DNA of 64,000 bases from the NCBI RefSeq assembly GCF_932276165.1, contig NC_063983.1, positions 10,361,501-10,425,500 of the forward strand, read 5' to 3'. Shown one piece after another: positions 45,171-58,700 of the stretch. Below the pieces are notes generated by a model. It did not search any database, was not told the origin of the DNA, and worked only from the letters and a program-made list of their open reading frames with translations. The translations under genes were made by a program, and so were the position numbers. The number at the start of each line of letters is the position of its first letter. Position 1 is the stretch's first letter. The DNA comes from Plutella xylostella. Its lineage: Eukaryota; Arthropoda; Insecta; Lepidoptera; Plutellidae.

Positions 45171-48100
45171 TTGACAGAAGAAGGACCACAGAACCAAATC
45201 TTATTGGACATTTGACAGCTGATGGTGGTATTGCCAGATATAATAATTTAAGAAATACTTCTTCCAAGATCTTTCATTTTAAACCTATTGGTGGTGCCAT
45301 CTATTGTAGAGTTTTGGTATTGTTTGCTACTAACAAAACTGACAATAATTTCATATACGTAATAAAGTTTACGTAATGATTCACAGATAGCGCTGTTCAC
45401 TAGAAAATACTTTTACTTTAGAAAATACCCCGTCCGTGCCCGGCCCTGTTTGCGATTTTGCAAAGGAAATAAGTATTTTTTATAACCAGTGTCCAGTAGG
45501 GTTTTCGATTAAACTGTATTTTTGAAAGGGAAATCGTATTTATATAATATGCCTACTACTTACTTTAACTTAAAATGGGAGAAGAACAAATTGGGACAAA
45601 TTATGCAAGGGGACAGTGGGGAAAAACGGCTCAGACGGCCACAGAAGGAATAAAAAACCCCGAATACAATAATAGTTTTATGTTAATGTTTAATGTTATC
45701 ATAGGTAGGTAGGTAATATATTCAATTTTGTAACTCCGTTTTTATCTAAGTTTAACATCAATCAAGAAGTAGGTAAGTAGATAGATCTATATCTAAGTGT
45801 TATAGATGAGTTTTCACTTGAGTGGATTCAAGCAAGACCTTCGTCACTCTTTATAAGCAAGATGAATAGGGGCAGGGGATTGCGCCTATAGTTGTGTAAT
45901 CTTTAGGGCCCGTAGGGGAAGTGCGGGCAAGTGCGGGCTGCAGGTGCACTATTATCGAAGACGTTATTTACAGGCCGTGGAATACGATCCTTTTATCAAT
46001 AACGAGGGTTCCATTCTTGTCAGACGCCAAATTTGGATCTTTACTGAATGCCAGCGGATAGTTTTAAAAGTTGCCTGAGAGATTTATGTGGCCATCAACA
46101 TAGTTAGAATAGTTACTTAGCTACATTTTTATATTATAATTAAGATAATACTTACCTACCTATCTAGGTAGGAAGAGGAAGGTATTTTTTAAATGTATAA
46201 ATACTTACTGGTCTCGTTGTTTCATTGCTCTTTATGTTACTCCTCCATCTAAAAGTTGCCTGAGATAAATTACTTTTAGCGATAAGGCTGAGTTACTATG
46301 TTTAAAATGTGTAAAATTGTGATTTTTTTGTCAATTTAGTAGGTAAATGTAAGTCTTAATTAATCTGTGATTGAAAAATGTACCTATTACCTATTATTCG
46401 CTAGGCCCAACTTATAAGTTACTCGTACGAATGCGGAAAAAGGGATTCTCTTAGTTCAAAAGATCCAAACAACTTCCTTTTGTGTGACCCTTCCAGATTT
46501 GGGTTTCCTCACAAGGACAATGGTGAATGGCGAATTTGATTATATCAAAGACCCTTTACAATTTAAAAGATTCTACCATCGTAAGTAGCTAGGTTTACTT
46601 ACCTAAGTACTTACTTACTTTCATAGAGAGTAGGATAGGCACCGCCCACATTTTCTTAATTATAAAAATGACTAAGTGTTATCTAGTTGCCTACCTAAAT
46701 TACATAGTTTGTACTTGTAGTCTATTTGTACATAAGTACACATTTTGTTTCATAGAGGACTAAATTCAGTGATAAAATTATCTGAATTCCAACAATTCAA
46801 TGTAACAAAGGAAAAATAGCATCTCCATAACATAAAGGTAGAAAGCAATAAGCACATACATGTGCCTAGATACAGGGTGGCAGCCCTAGTGGGGTGCTGA
46901 GAGCAGCGGTTGGGGGGGAGAGGGGCCGCATCGATCCATAACAGCTGTGTCGCCGGCCGGCACCCGGCATGGATACCTGAACAGATATCAAACGCAACTA
47001 AATACCCAGATTTCTCTTGAAGTACGGCATTTTACATGTGAAACTTGTTACAAAATGCAATTTTGCACTTCAAATTTGTTATTTGTAGGTGTTATTACCC
47101 GTTTAAAGGTATTTTTAACGATGATTTTATAACAAAGACTTGATGAACTCGTATCCATACCCAACAAAGTAAGAAAGTGACAGAAAACCATTGCCAGCTA
47201 AGAGCAAGCGGGACAGCGTTACCGGCACGGTGCGCGGGGTGGTGACGGTCGGTAGCGGTGCGTTGCGCAATGGCGAACAGCTGATTTTGACTGTTGCCAA
47301 GCGGCCGGCGGGGCAGGGCGGGGCGTGGGGGACTCCTATTATAAACAAAGGACGACTGGAAGTTGCAGGGCTTATGAATATGGATGTGAAGATGAAATTT
47401 TTAGCGCTACACTCGCTCAAAATTCAAGTGCTCCATCGGGCCTCCTCATGCATAAAACGCATTACATTTAAGCCTAAAATAGTGTCACTTCAGCCGTTTA
47501 ACTTAATGAAAAGCAAACGGTTGTGTGTTGGGCTTTTTTGTTTGACTTATCAACAGGCCGTAAAAAGGGAGGTGGTGCTAGTCCATCAATCAATAATAAT
47601 ACTGTGCAATTTCCTGTCGCATCGCGGCATTCAATTACCGGACTGACTGCTATTATGGAAGCCGTAGGAGCCGTGTGACGGTGGCGGTCGCCGGGCGCCG
47701 TCAGCCGATATCGGTAATTGATTATCGTCCAGCTTGAGGCACCGCTGAGCATCGCTAGCTATAGATATATGCCCGCCCGAAGCACACCGCACTTCCCCTG
47801 TGCCAAAGTAAACACCGGTTAATTTATTACGCCCTTAATGAAACCGTGAGCTGCCCTCCTTAAACACTGTATTAACAACTCCGATTAGATAGCGTTCTAT
47901 AACGTTTGTGTAATAAACTTGAGAGCGGAATGCATTGTTTGCGTTGGCTACATGTTGGAAATTAAATCATGGTAGTTTGTCACGCGTGGCTGCGGATGGG
48001 TTCATTAATAAATACTGAGAGATGAATTGTAGTGGATACGTGAAGGATGCTGAGTGAGCTCTCTCTTGGCACGGAACGGTTCGGCTCCGTCCATCCCTCT

Positions 48101-50879
48101 TCGTGATGATGGATGAACAGGGTAATGTCGGGTGAAAAGTATCCATTATTTATTATTCATACAATTTGCTTTAACGGTTCATGAGATACACTTTTGCTCT
48201 AAAAAGGAAAAGCTATCTGATTCCACTTACGATGCTTTATTTATTTTTAATCAATCACATCACAAAAATACTTGGGTTACACAACAGTTAAGTGTTTTTA
48301 CTGCGATAGCTAGATGGCGTTACATGCTTAAATTTTATGTATCTAACTACCTACTATGCTTTTTTTTGTTTCATGCTCTATTCTTATCCTTTAGTAAGTA
48401 CTAAGGGCGTCTTGCACAACAAAGTTAAATAAAATTAAATAGTTTGTCTCTTGCTCTGACATTATACTGTCAGAGCAAGAGGTCATAGATTTAATTTTAT
48501 TTAACTTTATTGTGCAAGACACCCTAAATCATATATGAAAACAAGAACAACTTGGGAGCCTTTCAAACTTCCGTCGGAACTCCGAGTCAATTTCACTTAA
48601 CATTTTAGCAATGTGAAAGTGTATCCAAGCGCGTTCACATAAATAGCTGGTAGGATACAGGAAACCGGCACTTTTTGCGAGGGTGAAGGTCCAGCACCCA
48701 GCTTTCTCATCCTTATTACCATTGGATAAGTGGCAGTTTAGCGTGTGTCAGCTGAATAAGCAGAATGTGGACTAATTAAGTGAGAAAAAGCCCAAGGGAT
48801 CGTCAGAGGCATTAGACTAAAAACTAAGCTGTCCACTTTGTCGGAAGTTAGTCTTGTGTGAGAGTTCCTGCGCCAAAATCCTTTGTGTTGGTCTTTGATT
48901 ACAATAATGATATTATTTCCAGTTGGGAGAGAAAGGTTAAATTAGAAACTCAAGAGGGTGTATATTAATTTATCACGCCATGTTAATAAAAGCCAGCAAG
49001 AATCCAAAAATCTGAAAATAGACCCAGCAAGACCCTCGGCTCAGCATCAAAGTAATATCGCGAGCGTTATTTCAGATATTGTAGCACCCGAGGCACTCGT
49101 CCCATCCGACTCGAGTTTCATTCGAGCCCATATCCAATACATCGGGGACCACTCGAATATCTTGCTTGTGTATTCGGGGTTCCATTAATAAATACGAGAA
49201 GATGTTAGTGGGTGCGGTCGAATCCGCGCTGATCAAACAGCTGCGTTTGACGCTGTTTGCTCCCGACCGGCACCCGCCGGTAAACAACTAGCCGCGGCAC
49301 TATGCCGGCATATAGCCGTCTGTCCTCACACATACAGGGACGAATCACCCTTTTCACCCCGAATTTACGCAGATTGAAGCGCAATCAGCGGTGTGAAGCG
49401 ACTCTCATGTTTGGTCGAATAGCTAGCTCGATGCTTTTCCATTTGGTCATAGTTTTGTATACTATGGTTAGACCATGTTTCTGTTAATGTGTCTAGGTAA
49501 AATCATTGTAAAATTGAGGATATTTTCAGGGTTTCTTTGTTGTAATATAAGGTGTAACAGTTTGCAATCTCTTCAGGTCTTCGCAGTATAATGTGGCAGT
49601 TCGCTCGGCAGGCATTGTTGCGTAACAACTCATCCAACTTGCCCCAGCTTCCCCATTTTTATTTTTCTTTGTTCGTTTTTGGCAAGAGTCTTCCATAAAA
49701 TGTTTAACTGTAATGCGAAGGGAAAATATAAAAGGGCGTTGTCGTCGGAAATGAAACTTCCTCCGGAAACGTTCCGAATCTCTTTATTCGCGTGTTTTTT
49801 CTTGCAAAACTCGTCAAGAGCGGGATTCCTCGCAATTTCCTTCGAGTGTTGCTGTCACTCGCCACTTGCAGCCTCGCTAGTGTGGAACTGTCCTCTCGGA
49901 GCTCCGAGCCTGGCCTGCAGCCCAGTGGAACCGCTCTCCCCTGACCCTCAACCAAATTAAAATTTAATGAGATTCCTAGATTAAACCCCGCGAAACAAAT
50001 TAAAACTTTTTTGCTTTGATTAACGAGTTTAATAAATAAAAAACAGGATGGCACAGATTCAAAGGATTCTTGTTGTGTTGTTGAAATTAGAAAATTAATT
50101 ACAGTTTTATGTAGATCTCGAGTGCAGGGAAGAGCGGGGAGGGAAGGTCACGCTATTAACGACACTTCTAGTTGGCAATTAAAAGTTTCAGTGACCATCC
50201 CAGGACTGGCTCTTATATTAATGAATTATGAAATATTAGATTTTTCAAAGGGATTTTAAAACGGGATTAGCCTTTGTTCCTCCTTCTTATATTTTATTTT
50301 AAGTAAACCAAATTATTTAGGTTAGTAGGTGCCCACCTACCTACTTCGTTCTCTTTCTTTGTCAGGTATAAATGGTATAATAAACGTAGTTCTTTACCTG
50401 ATTTGGAAAACTATGGCTCTGCAACGGTAACCTTGGATTGATTAAAAACATCTGCTATGATATTTTGCTATTAATATTTACTAAGGAACGCAAGTTAATA
50501 GTACTTATGTAAAATTATGGTTATGTTTACTGAAAACTGTAAGTATGTTGTAGGTACTTACCTAGGTGATTTTACAAATCTACATACCTACTTCGTTAGT
50601 ATCAAATAGTATCAATCTATTGAACTTGAATCAATCTTCAGCTCATGACTAGTGCCTTAAACCTAGACATAGGTAGTTACTTAGTGAAATTACGTATTCA
50701 TTGATCGCAATGAAATTCTGTAACCAAGTAGGTACTTACTTACCTACTGAAGTTACGCATAGTTAACCGAATCAGATACCTAAGTATTATGAATATGTAG
50801 CAGACAATTTCATAATATGAACCACGAGCCTAGACATCCCCTAAAAAAAAACTTGACTAAATGAAATGAAACTCAAAAC
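45171..50879. other. Intergenic region between kel and the first MADF-BESS gene
   Basis: No coding exon recognised. Frames such as 47191-47646 and 49679-49960 lack motifs and splice support. It contains LINE 3'-end remnants (about 46250-46330) and a palindromic MITE (48405-48524). The stretch 46860-49950 is less AT-rich and poor in repeats, with several CAGCTG motifs, and may hold regulatory DNA. Confidence 0.4.
48405..48524. mobile_element. Palindromic MITE with TAA target duplication
   Basis: A 120-bp near-perfect palindrome. The ends are GGGCGTCTTGCACAAC and the inverted TTGTGCAAGACACCC. The centre is CTCTTGCTCTGAC / GTCAGAGCAAGAG around an 8-nt loop. It is flanked by TAA on both sides, fitting a Harbinger-type (TWA) MITE. 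Confidence 0.8.
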
Positions 50880-51036
50880 GCCGAGAGGCATAACAAAGCG
50901 TCGCGGCCGGGCCGGCGCGGCGTGGCGAGGCGGGGCCGGGCGCGGCCGACATCTTGTATTATTATTAAGCTGGCTGGCGGGCCCGCGCGGGCGGGGCGGC
51001 GCCAGTGCCGCGCGCCGCTCGCGCCAGCCGCCCGCC
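50880..51036 (+). promoter_or_regulatory. GC-rich promoter/leader of the first MADF-BESS gene
   Basis: A sharply GC-rich block (GGCCGGGCCGGCGCGGC...) in AT-rich surroundings, ending in the start context CGCCATGG. No TATA box seen. Confidence 0.45.
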
Positions 51037-54000
51037 ATGGAGCTCCTCATCGCCGCCGTGCGCCAGTACCCCTGCCTGTGGAACACCACCGCCATAGAAT
51101 ACCGCGACCAGGAGCTGAAAGATGCCGCCTGGACCGAGGTCATGAAGGAAGCCGGCCTGCAATCAGGTGAGACCACAGAGTAGCGAGCGCTCTCTTGTTC
51201 TGAGCGCTCGGTGTTGCCAAGCGCGCGTGCGTCCCGCTCGCTCGCCGGCAAATCAATGCCGCCGCCGCGCCGTGCCGGTGAATAAAATTATGCGATGCGA
51301 GTTTATTTTTATGCTGATGCTAGCTAGGTATAACTTAGGAAGTACTTACAGATACATAGGTAGTTACTTAGTATATTTGAATCATTACCTATGTTTATGT
51401 TTTACCTTGCTACCTACCTTTGTTTTTTTAGCTCAGATTTTCAGTTAGGTCCCCATAGTTAGCGAGTTATTAAACTACGTTATTTTATAGTTTGCAATCC
51501 CGTGTTTGTTTTTGGCACAGTTTTGGTATTATTGTTATTAAGAATGAAGTTTGGAGTTGGGGCTATATTCGCCCGAGCGTTGTAAACAAGGGGGGCTATT
51601 CTGGTGCACGGTTTGTAAACAACAAAGAGGGCTAGAGTTTTGTACTTTAGTCGATCAACAATAAGCCAATAAAATTACAGACGTGCTTCTTAGGTTCTAA
51701 GTGTATACATTTATAGGGCTCACCATTAATTAGATTAGTCAGGTATAGATATTCAGATATTATGTAAGTACTTACCTGTCTACTCTTAATAAGATCTGAT
51801 AAGATCGTCGTACGACTAATTGGATAAGCTCTCTCTCTATTACTCTGACCTTGATAATGATCCTGACTCTGTCTGAAATTACCTACGCGATACTGATTAA
51901 CCGTACCTACACTACCTACTACTTACAATTTATATAAGTACTTATAGGTACTTACCATACGTTATAATATTCACCTATAGATATTTATTTCATTGAACAG
52001 AATCATCTTACCCAAGGATGAAGGAAAACATTATGAGGATACGTTCATATTTATATTTTGCACATCTCGATATCTGATTAACCAAATTGGCCCAGCTTGG
52101 TGGGAAATAGTGTTTAGGTTAGGAAGAGAGTGTGGGCATATGGAATAATAGGGACAAGCACAGAGATTCGAGATAGCCAGGTTACGTAACTGACACCCTC
52201 ACAGCCAACATAACCCCACCATCTAACCCTCTCCCCCCACAGTGAAGGAAGTGAAGCTGAAATGGAAGAAGCTGCGCGACAGCTACCGCGACGCGCTGAA
52301 GCGGCAGTCGGAGATGCTGGCGCGCGACCCCGCGCCCGGCAAGCGCGCCTGCCCCTGGAAGTACATGGGCCTCATGCAGTTCCTGCAGCCGCACATGAAT
52401 AATAGGAAGAAGGTGAGTGAGAGGGGAGGTAATGTGGGGATATCTATCAAGCTAGGCCTGTAATATGGGTATCAGACAGCAGCTGGAGTGGCGTTGTTGG
52501 GGAGCATAGAACAACGCCTTCTTCTGTTTCTTTCATTTTTACTCCTGATAGAAACATGAAAATATTTAGAACGTATTTGCCATCGTAGGTAACTAATTTC
52601 AATTTCAGGAAGGTTAAATTTGTGACTTAACATGTATTGTTGTCCAAAAATAAATATGATGAGATCTCTAGATTAAAACCGGTTCTAAACCAGCACCATA
52701 TTTTATTTAGTCTAAGTAAATATATGTTTTATAATAAGTGGAAACTTGTTAAACATTTGTCATACAAAAACTTTTTCATAAAGCAATCAACTTACCACAC
52801 AACAATAAGACCAAAATAAGTACGTTTCACGCAAAAGTTATTTGTAGAATGGCCTCCTTTAGGCTAACTTGTCCCTTTTTGTATTATTCAGCATAATTTA
52901 AAAATATTGCAAAAGTTTCGTCGCCACTCTATAGCTTGTTCTTTCAGGATTTTGCCATAACTTTCAAAGTTTTTGCATATTTCTCGGTATACAATATTCA
53001 TAACTTATGTTCCTAGCTAACTGTATTCATACAACTTCTTCTAGGTACTTACTCGAATAACGAAAGAAGGTACTTACTCGAATAACGAAAGATTTACTAA
53101 GTAGAGTTTATTACCTACGTATTCATATCCTTCAGGGGCACCTCGTCTACTTTCCTATCTCGTCCACTTTCCTTCATAAATACAATATAGGTATCTACAT
53201 AATTATATGAAAAATCATCTTTTCGAAGTTGAATAAAAGGTATTGGAACAATCTCCTGGTATGAAATATCAAGAGATTGCTAATTAGCGCGGTGACAAGC
53301 ACTAGAGACAAAGGTTTGTCACTGCAATGAAAAGCTTGGACAGTTATATATAAGCGTCAGTCGCTGACTGCATATTATTATTCAGTACTCTAGGAGGCTC
53401 ATTTTATACCCTATCTCTAACCGACCCTTATCCAATAATCCATCTCTTCCCACGTATTTGGCAATAATAAAATCACCTTCATCTCCCTACCAGATCCTGG
53501 ACGCCACCCAGCCGGCGCCCACGGAGAACGGACAGTCCCAGAACGGCGGCGACGCCTCCAGTGAGGAGTCTTCATCGGAGGCGGAGTCCTCGCCCAAGAG
53601 GAAGAGCGACCAGCTCACCGGCATTGATAGGAAGCTGGACTATCTGTGCAAGGTGAGGGCGAGGGGTGCTGGGGTTTAGGTGTGTGTTAGAAGCACCCAT
53701 GCAGTTATTAGGTTCTAACCATAAAACTGCACGAGGTTTAGAGCTTTTAAATAAGACTAGGGTTTTAAAATACCGTGTCCATCTGTCAAATACGTTAAAT
53801 AATCTTTAAAACTGGTCTATTTTTTATTTAAGTTACACATTGTAGGCTTCTTGTTGGTGTCATAATGAACCAAAAACAAAAGTATTCACCTTGTTCATTT
53901 ACACATTATAGTATGCCCCCATGAGATACGTTATACTTACCGTCACAGTTTCACATAAGAAGTCATCTGACAGGACCTTTACTGTACTTACTATATTTAC

Positions 54001-54755
54001 AATCAACAATCGACGTCTTATTATATTCCACTACCAGTCAGCGAGCAAGCGGCCGTGCCTGTCCCCGGACCGGCGCGCCCCCGCCCCCGCGCCCGACCCG
54101 CTCGACATCTTCTTCAACAGCATGTGCCAGTCCGTCAAGCGCCTGCCCTACCCCACGCAGATCAAGATCAAGAAGGTAAATATCAGTGACAGCCTAAGAC
54201 GTGATAAAATTTTTGCATCCCGCAGTCTCAAGAGCGAGCGCGAGAACTTTTGTCACGTCTAAAATGCGCCCCGTGCTACTAGCCCAGCACCGTCATAAAT
54301 CCAAACCTGATCTAGTGTTTGTCATGGACACGCTTAGAAAAAGCCTTTTCAGAAACTTTGTAAACATCATTATAATGGTCTACCTTTAGGCTATCTCACG
54401 CGATCTAAGGTGTAATCATAAGACTAGAGTCCTATAGCTGTTATTGCTATATTGGCTGGGTGATGGAATAATATGGTGCTACATTAAAGAGTCCTGTTGA
54501 GCCGTTGTCATGATTAAGTTTGTAGTTCATCTGAGTCTAGCAAAAGATGATGACTCCATTAAGACCAGTCCTACCACTTATCAAGATTTCACATTCCATC
54601 TCATTCACCCTCTCCACCAGATCCTCTTCAACGCAGTGGTAGAAGCGGAAGAGGCTCTCCTGGCCGAACAAGCGAACTACGCGAGTCTGTGGGCCGCCGA
54701 GGCGGGGTCCAGCTCCAGCAGTGAGGCTGAGGAGGAGGACCAGAAGGCCTCCTGA
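51037..54755 (+). CDS. MADF-BESS domain transcription factor (gene 1)
   Basis: Five exons in phase (51037-51166, 52243-52412, 53494-53652, 54038-54175, 54621-54755) give 732 nt, 243 residues. The N-terminal MADF (Myb/SANT-like) DNA-binding domain covers about 3-100: LLIAAVRQYPCLWNTT, then KLKWKKLRDSYRDALKR and CPWKYMGLMQFL. A Ser/Glu-rich linker with a basic PKRKSD patch follows. The BESS protein-interaction motif lies near 175-215 (DPLDIFFNSMCQSVKRLPYP, continuing as ILFNAVVEAEEALL). The tail is acidic and Ser-rich. MADF-BESS proteins (Adf1/Dip3 type) bind DNA and recruit cofactors. The start ATG sits in a strong Kozak context (CGCCATGG) just after a GC-rich leader. All junctions are GT-AG. 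I cannot assign a Drosophila orthologue within this large family. Confidence 0.88.
54190..54293. repeat. Diverged copy of the 6863-6988 MITE
   Basis: Shares TAAGACGTGA, AGAGCGAGCGCGAGA and TTTTGTCACGTCTAAAATGC with 6863-6988 and ends GCGCCCCGTGCTACTAGCCC. Lies in intron 4 of the first MADF-BESS gene. Confidence 0.7.
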
Positions 54756-55793
54756 AGGCGCCGCAAGCGCTGGCTGCGGTACTACGCACAACTCGCGCAG
54801 ATGCACGCGGCCAGCGCAAAAGCTTGACAGAGCTTTGGGCAGATTAAGTTTTTAGACAGAAGGTGTGGATGAACGAACCAAATTATTGAGTGTGAAAAAA
54901 AGATAAATGTTTGTAATGTAAAAGGATGTAATCAGGTGGACCTAAATTATGTTAACATAAACGTATTACCTATGTGAAATTGTTCGGTTGTCTCCGAAGT
55001 AAAAATATGCAGCGTTCGCTGTGTGAGCTTATTGTCTTTGAAAGTTTGACTTAGCTGCTTACCGAGCAGAAAGGTTTGAAATAAGTACAATAGTGTTAGT
55101 TTTATAATAACTTACCCAAGTATACGTATACTACTGATACTTTCAAGTTAGTTATGTTAGAAATGAAACGTTCTTAAATTTACTGCATAAATAATGTTAA
55201 CTTATCGTATCATAATGTGAAAGCTTCATGATTTAAATTCGGACATAAGTATCGACATATCTTATTTCTGTAAATATACCTCAATCCTAAATTCTACATT
55301 TTCTTAAGTAATTGGTGGTTATGTAAAAATAATATCTCCATTCACTAAGGCCTAACTTAAGTTAGTTAAGTTACACAGTAAGCTAGTCTATAAGTGGAAC
55401 ATTATAACAGCCAAAACATCTGAAGCAAGCAAGCACTGGATACACTAATCAATCAATCATAGCTAATATCACATCGTGTTTTTTATTTTCTACACAGTTA
55501 TAATTTAACACTATAAGAACGTTAAGTGAAAATATAAGAAGTAAGTATCACCAAAGTGAAGTAAAATCTCTAAAGATTATTTTATGTTATGTCTATTAGG
55601 CTACTTAGGATCAAAAGTGTAGAATGACAATCTGAAATAGGCACTGGAAATATTAGTTTGTAGGTAGTCTTAGTACCTACTTTACAACTATATCGTCGTT
55701 GTATGACCGACCACTGGTACAGTTAGATGTTAATTTTATTATGATCTCCAGAATGTAAGATATGAATGAGTACATAATGTAAAATTTAATAAA
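54756..55793 (+). terminator. 3' UTR and polyadenylation signal of MADF-BESS gene 1
   Basis: AT-rich, non-coding, about 1 kb after the stop. An AATAAA at 55788-55793 is followed by AT-rich sequence. It is the best candidate cleavage signal. Confidence 0.55.
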
Positions 55794-58700
55794 GAATATT
55801 TTAAAAATATAACCTTTTATTATTTTGATAAATGTCATGGCATACCTACCTATACCTACATTACGCAGTTGAGCAAGAGTTGAGCTCTCTTTTTCCTTTG
55901 TTCTTCTTAGTTTCTATATCACGTCATTTCATCTAAATGTCCATTGTTAAGATCCTTCTATAAAACCAAATAGAATATACATAAACCGAAGGATTACGAG
56001 TAGGAGTCCTAAGTATCCATACCTACGTGTGTGTATTCCATGTCGATCATGAAACCATCCAGCTAGAACCGCTTCTAATACGACATGGAGAAACAATTAA
56101 GGCACTTAAAAACCTGCACTTAAAGCCATGGAACCATTCAACCAGTCATCCGTCGTGCCCCCATACCTTTAGCTGCAATTTATGAGCAGAGTTCCCTTCC
56201 CGTGGTTCCTCTATGAGTGCCGAGGGGGGCACGGGGCGGGGGCGCGGGGGCACGGCCCTGACATCCTGTCTGTACGCATGCGCCAACGATCAGCTGATTG
56301 CTTCCGAGAAAACGGTTAGTTCACTACATTGTACTGTATACGTGTTAAATTGTACATGAGAACGCTCTTATGTTTTCACAAGATGTTCCTTGTTTCTTGT
56401 AGGTGTGAGGTGGGCTCAGATGGAACTAAACCAGAATTAGCAATGCTTCAATGCTCCGTTGAGTCGGTAATGGTGAAACGAACCTTCCTTCCGGTTTCAG
56501 CGACTGCAAGTTGGGCCTCACCGACATATTATCCCGAGAAATCTTTGCATAAATAAATAAATACGGTTGCCGGCGCCATTACCGACTTTTTTTCTTTAAA
56601 AAAACAGGAGATGTGGCCGCCGCAGCGTCGTTCTCGGAACGCTCAAACAGCTGTTTTCTGTCAAACGGAAACATATGTTTTATTTACGTGTGTGCGTGTT
56701 GTAACACACCTTTAAGGAGCTTTCCGCTCAGAATGGTGATTTTGGGAATTCCTGTGCACGCTCCATGATCACGGCTCGACTATTATGGGTTGTGTGTCGA
56801 ATTACCAATGGCTTTCAATGGCGGTGCTTCGGTGCTTAATAAGTGGGAGAAGCGTCGCTTCAAATTCAGGACGTTCTTGGTTTGAATCCCGGGATAGGAC
56901 CATCAGTTTGTGGGTACTTAATATGTTAAAATTATGATTATTTCTAAGTTTGGATAAGAGGTTAATGGTTTAGTAAGCTGATGATGATGATCTATGGCAC
57001 TACTCTAGATTTTGTATTAGGTATTATTCAGCTTTTTAACCTATTTTTATTTTGGAGGCGGCGGAAGTTTGTAGTTGCTTCTATTTCAACTATTTTGGTA
57101 TAAGTGGTCTATGATGATACAGGTAAGAAGTTAAAAGTATACTTATACTTTGTATACTACTTACTTTTTTCCTTTCTTTCCAAAGTCTTCAATAAGGTTG
57201 CGTACTTACTCATAACTACAGCACAAAAGAACATCGCAGTACAACGAATTCGCTAGCAATAATAACAGCTATTATTGAAGTACACGCCACGCGAGCAGGT
57301 ACCGAGATGCGCTGCGGGTCTCCGGGTGACTCGCAACTCGCAAGGTGCTCAGAGACCGTTACGGTCCCGTTGGAGATGTGGGCCGAGCCCGGGCCTGCTG
57401 CCACATGCGACCTCCAAAAAACCACCCATTATAGACCCCATTATCAACGCAACGATCTTTTCGCTAAAATATGCTACAAGGTATTCCCCAAACACCTTGT
57501 GGTACCAGCTGATTCTGCGCGCATGGATTATGATTTTAATGCCGAGTGTGACTTGATGATAATTGATGACGGGGAATCATCCATCAAAGGTACTTTTAAA
57601 CAGCTGATGCTTTTGTCACAACTACAGATGGCTAATTGTCGTGTTGCCAAATGTTTCCTTCAGCGCCGCGGGGAAGCCACAATATTACAAAACCATCATC
57701 AATAAGGCTCGGCCGCCATATTGAGTCCCAGCCATGGACGCCTCCCGAATGCCTTTGTGTGTAATTTGTCAAATAGTTGGGACGCTGTGTGGAATGTGAT
57801 GGAATAGTTGGAGTGTCTGCAGGATGGACGCTCAATAGGCTTAAACTATTTCTAATTACTTATCTGAGCCCAGGCAGCGTCCACACTTGACCGTTGCTTT
57901 AAATTGGATGATAGTGTTTCCATTTCCATCTATCTATACGTACTTAAATGAAATTCATGATTATCTTAGTAGGTGTAAGTAGGTATAGTAGGTAGGTTTC
58001 ATATATTTCAAGATCGGAATTGGTATATTTTTACGCAGTGTTTTGAAAAACTTCAAGCTTTTGTCAGCGACACCCATAGAATGCCGACTCGAATTACCGT
58101 TCATGAAGTTTCCATAATTTCAACCAACAGCTGAGAAGAACGAAAACCTCGTTCACCTATAGCGATGTAAATACCTTAATATTATTAAAAATAGCTCCCT
58201 CTTTTAATATGTATGCGTTCATTATACAATTTATTACAGATACAAGCGGCGCGATTAACCCAAACCTACAAGTTAATGACAAGTTGCCAGATGTTCCCGA
58301 AACGAACGTTCCCAGTGTACGGGGAAGTTTGAAGCCATTTTTAGTTTTATGGGCCAAAATAATAAGCGCCTCGCTCCCGCCCGTAAAGACACGGACTATA
58401 TTTAACGGGATACGAAAAAAATGGGTGCGAGCCGCTTAATTGCTCCGTAAATCAAGACAACGTATCCCATTGGTCCTGCCAGCCCGACTATTCTCGGCCG
58501 GGCGAGAAAAATGGATTAAGGAATCGGAAAGAAATAAGTAGGACCTATCAAGGCAGCTACTTTGATATTTATTAGAAGAATATGTTTCGAGATTGGTGAG
58601 AATGAATCCATGTTAGGAATAACCGCAGAGCGTGTAGTCAGAAAGATAACATCTCTGGGGACAATCGTGCTTAATACCTATACCCCTACTTATATCATTC

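Noticed and set aside
47191..47646. 151-codon plus-strand frame
   Set aside because: No domain, no splice context, and an overlapping frame of similar length on the other strand. Likely chance in moderately GC-rich DNA.
50841..51251. 136-codon minus-strand frame
   Set aside because: Antisense to the GC-rich promoter and exon 1 of the MADF-BESS gene, which has better domain evidence.
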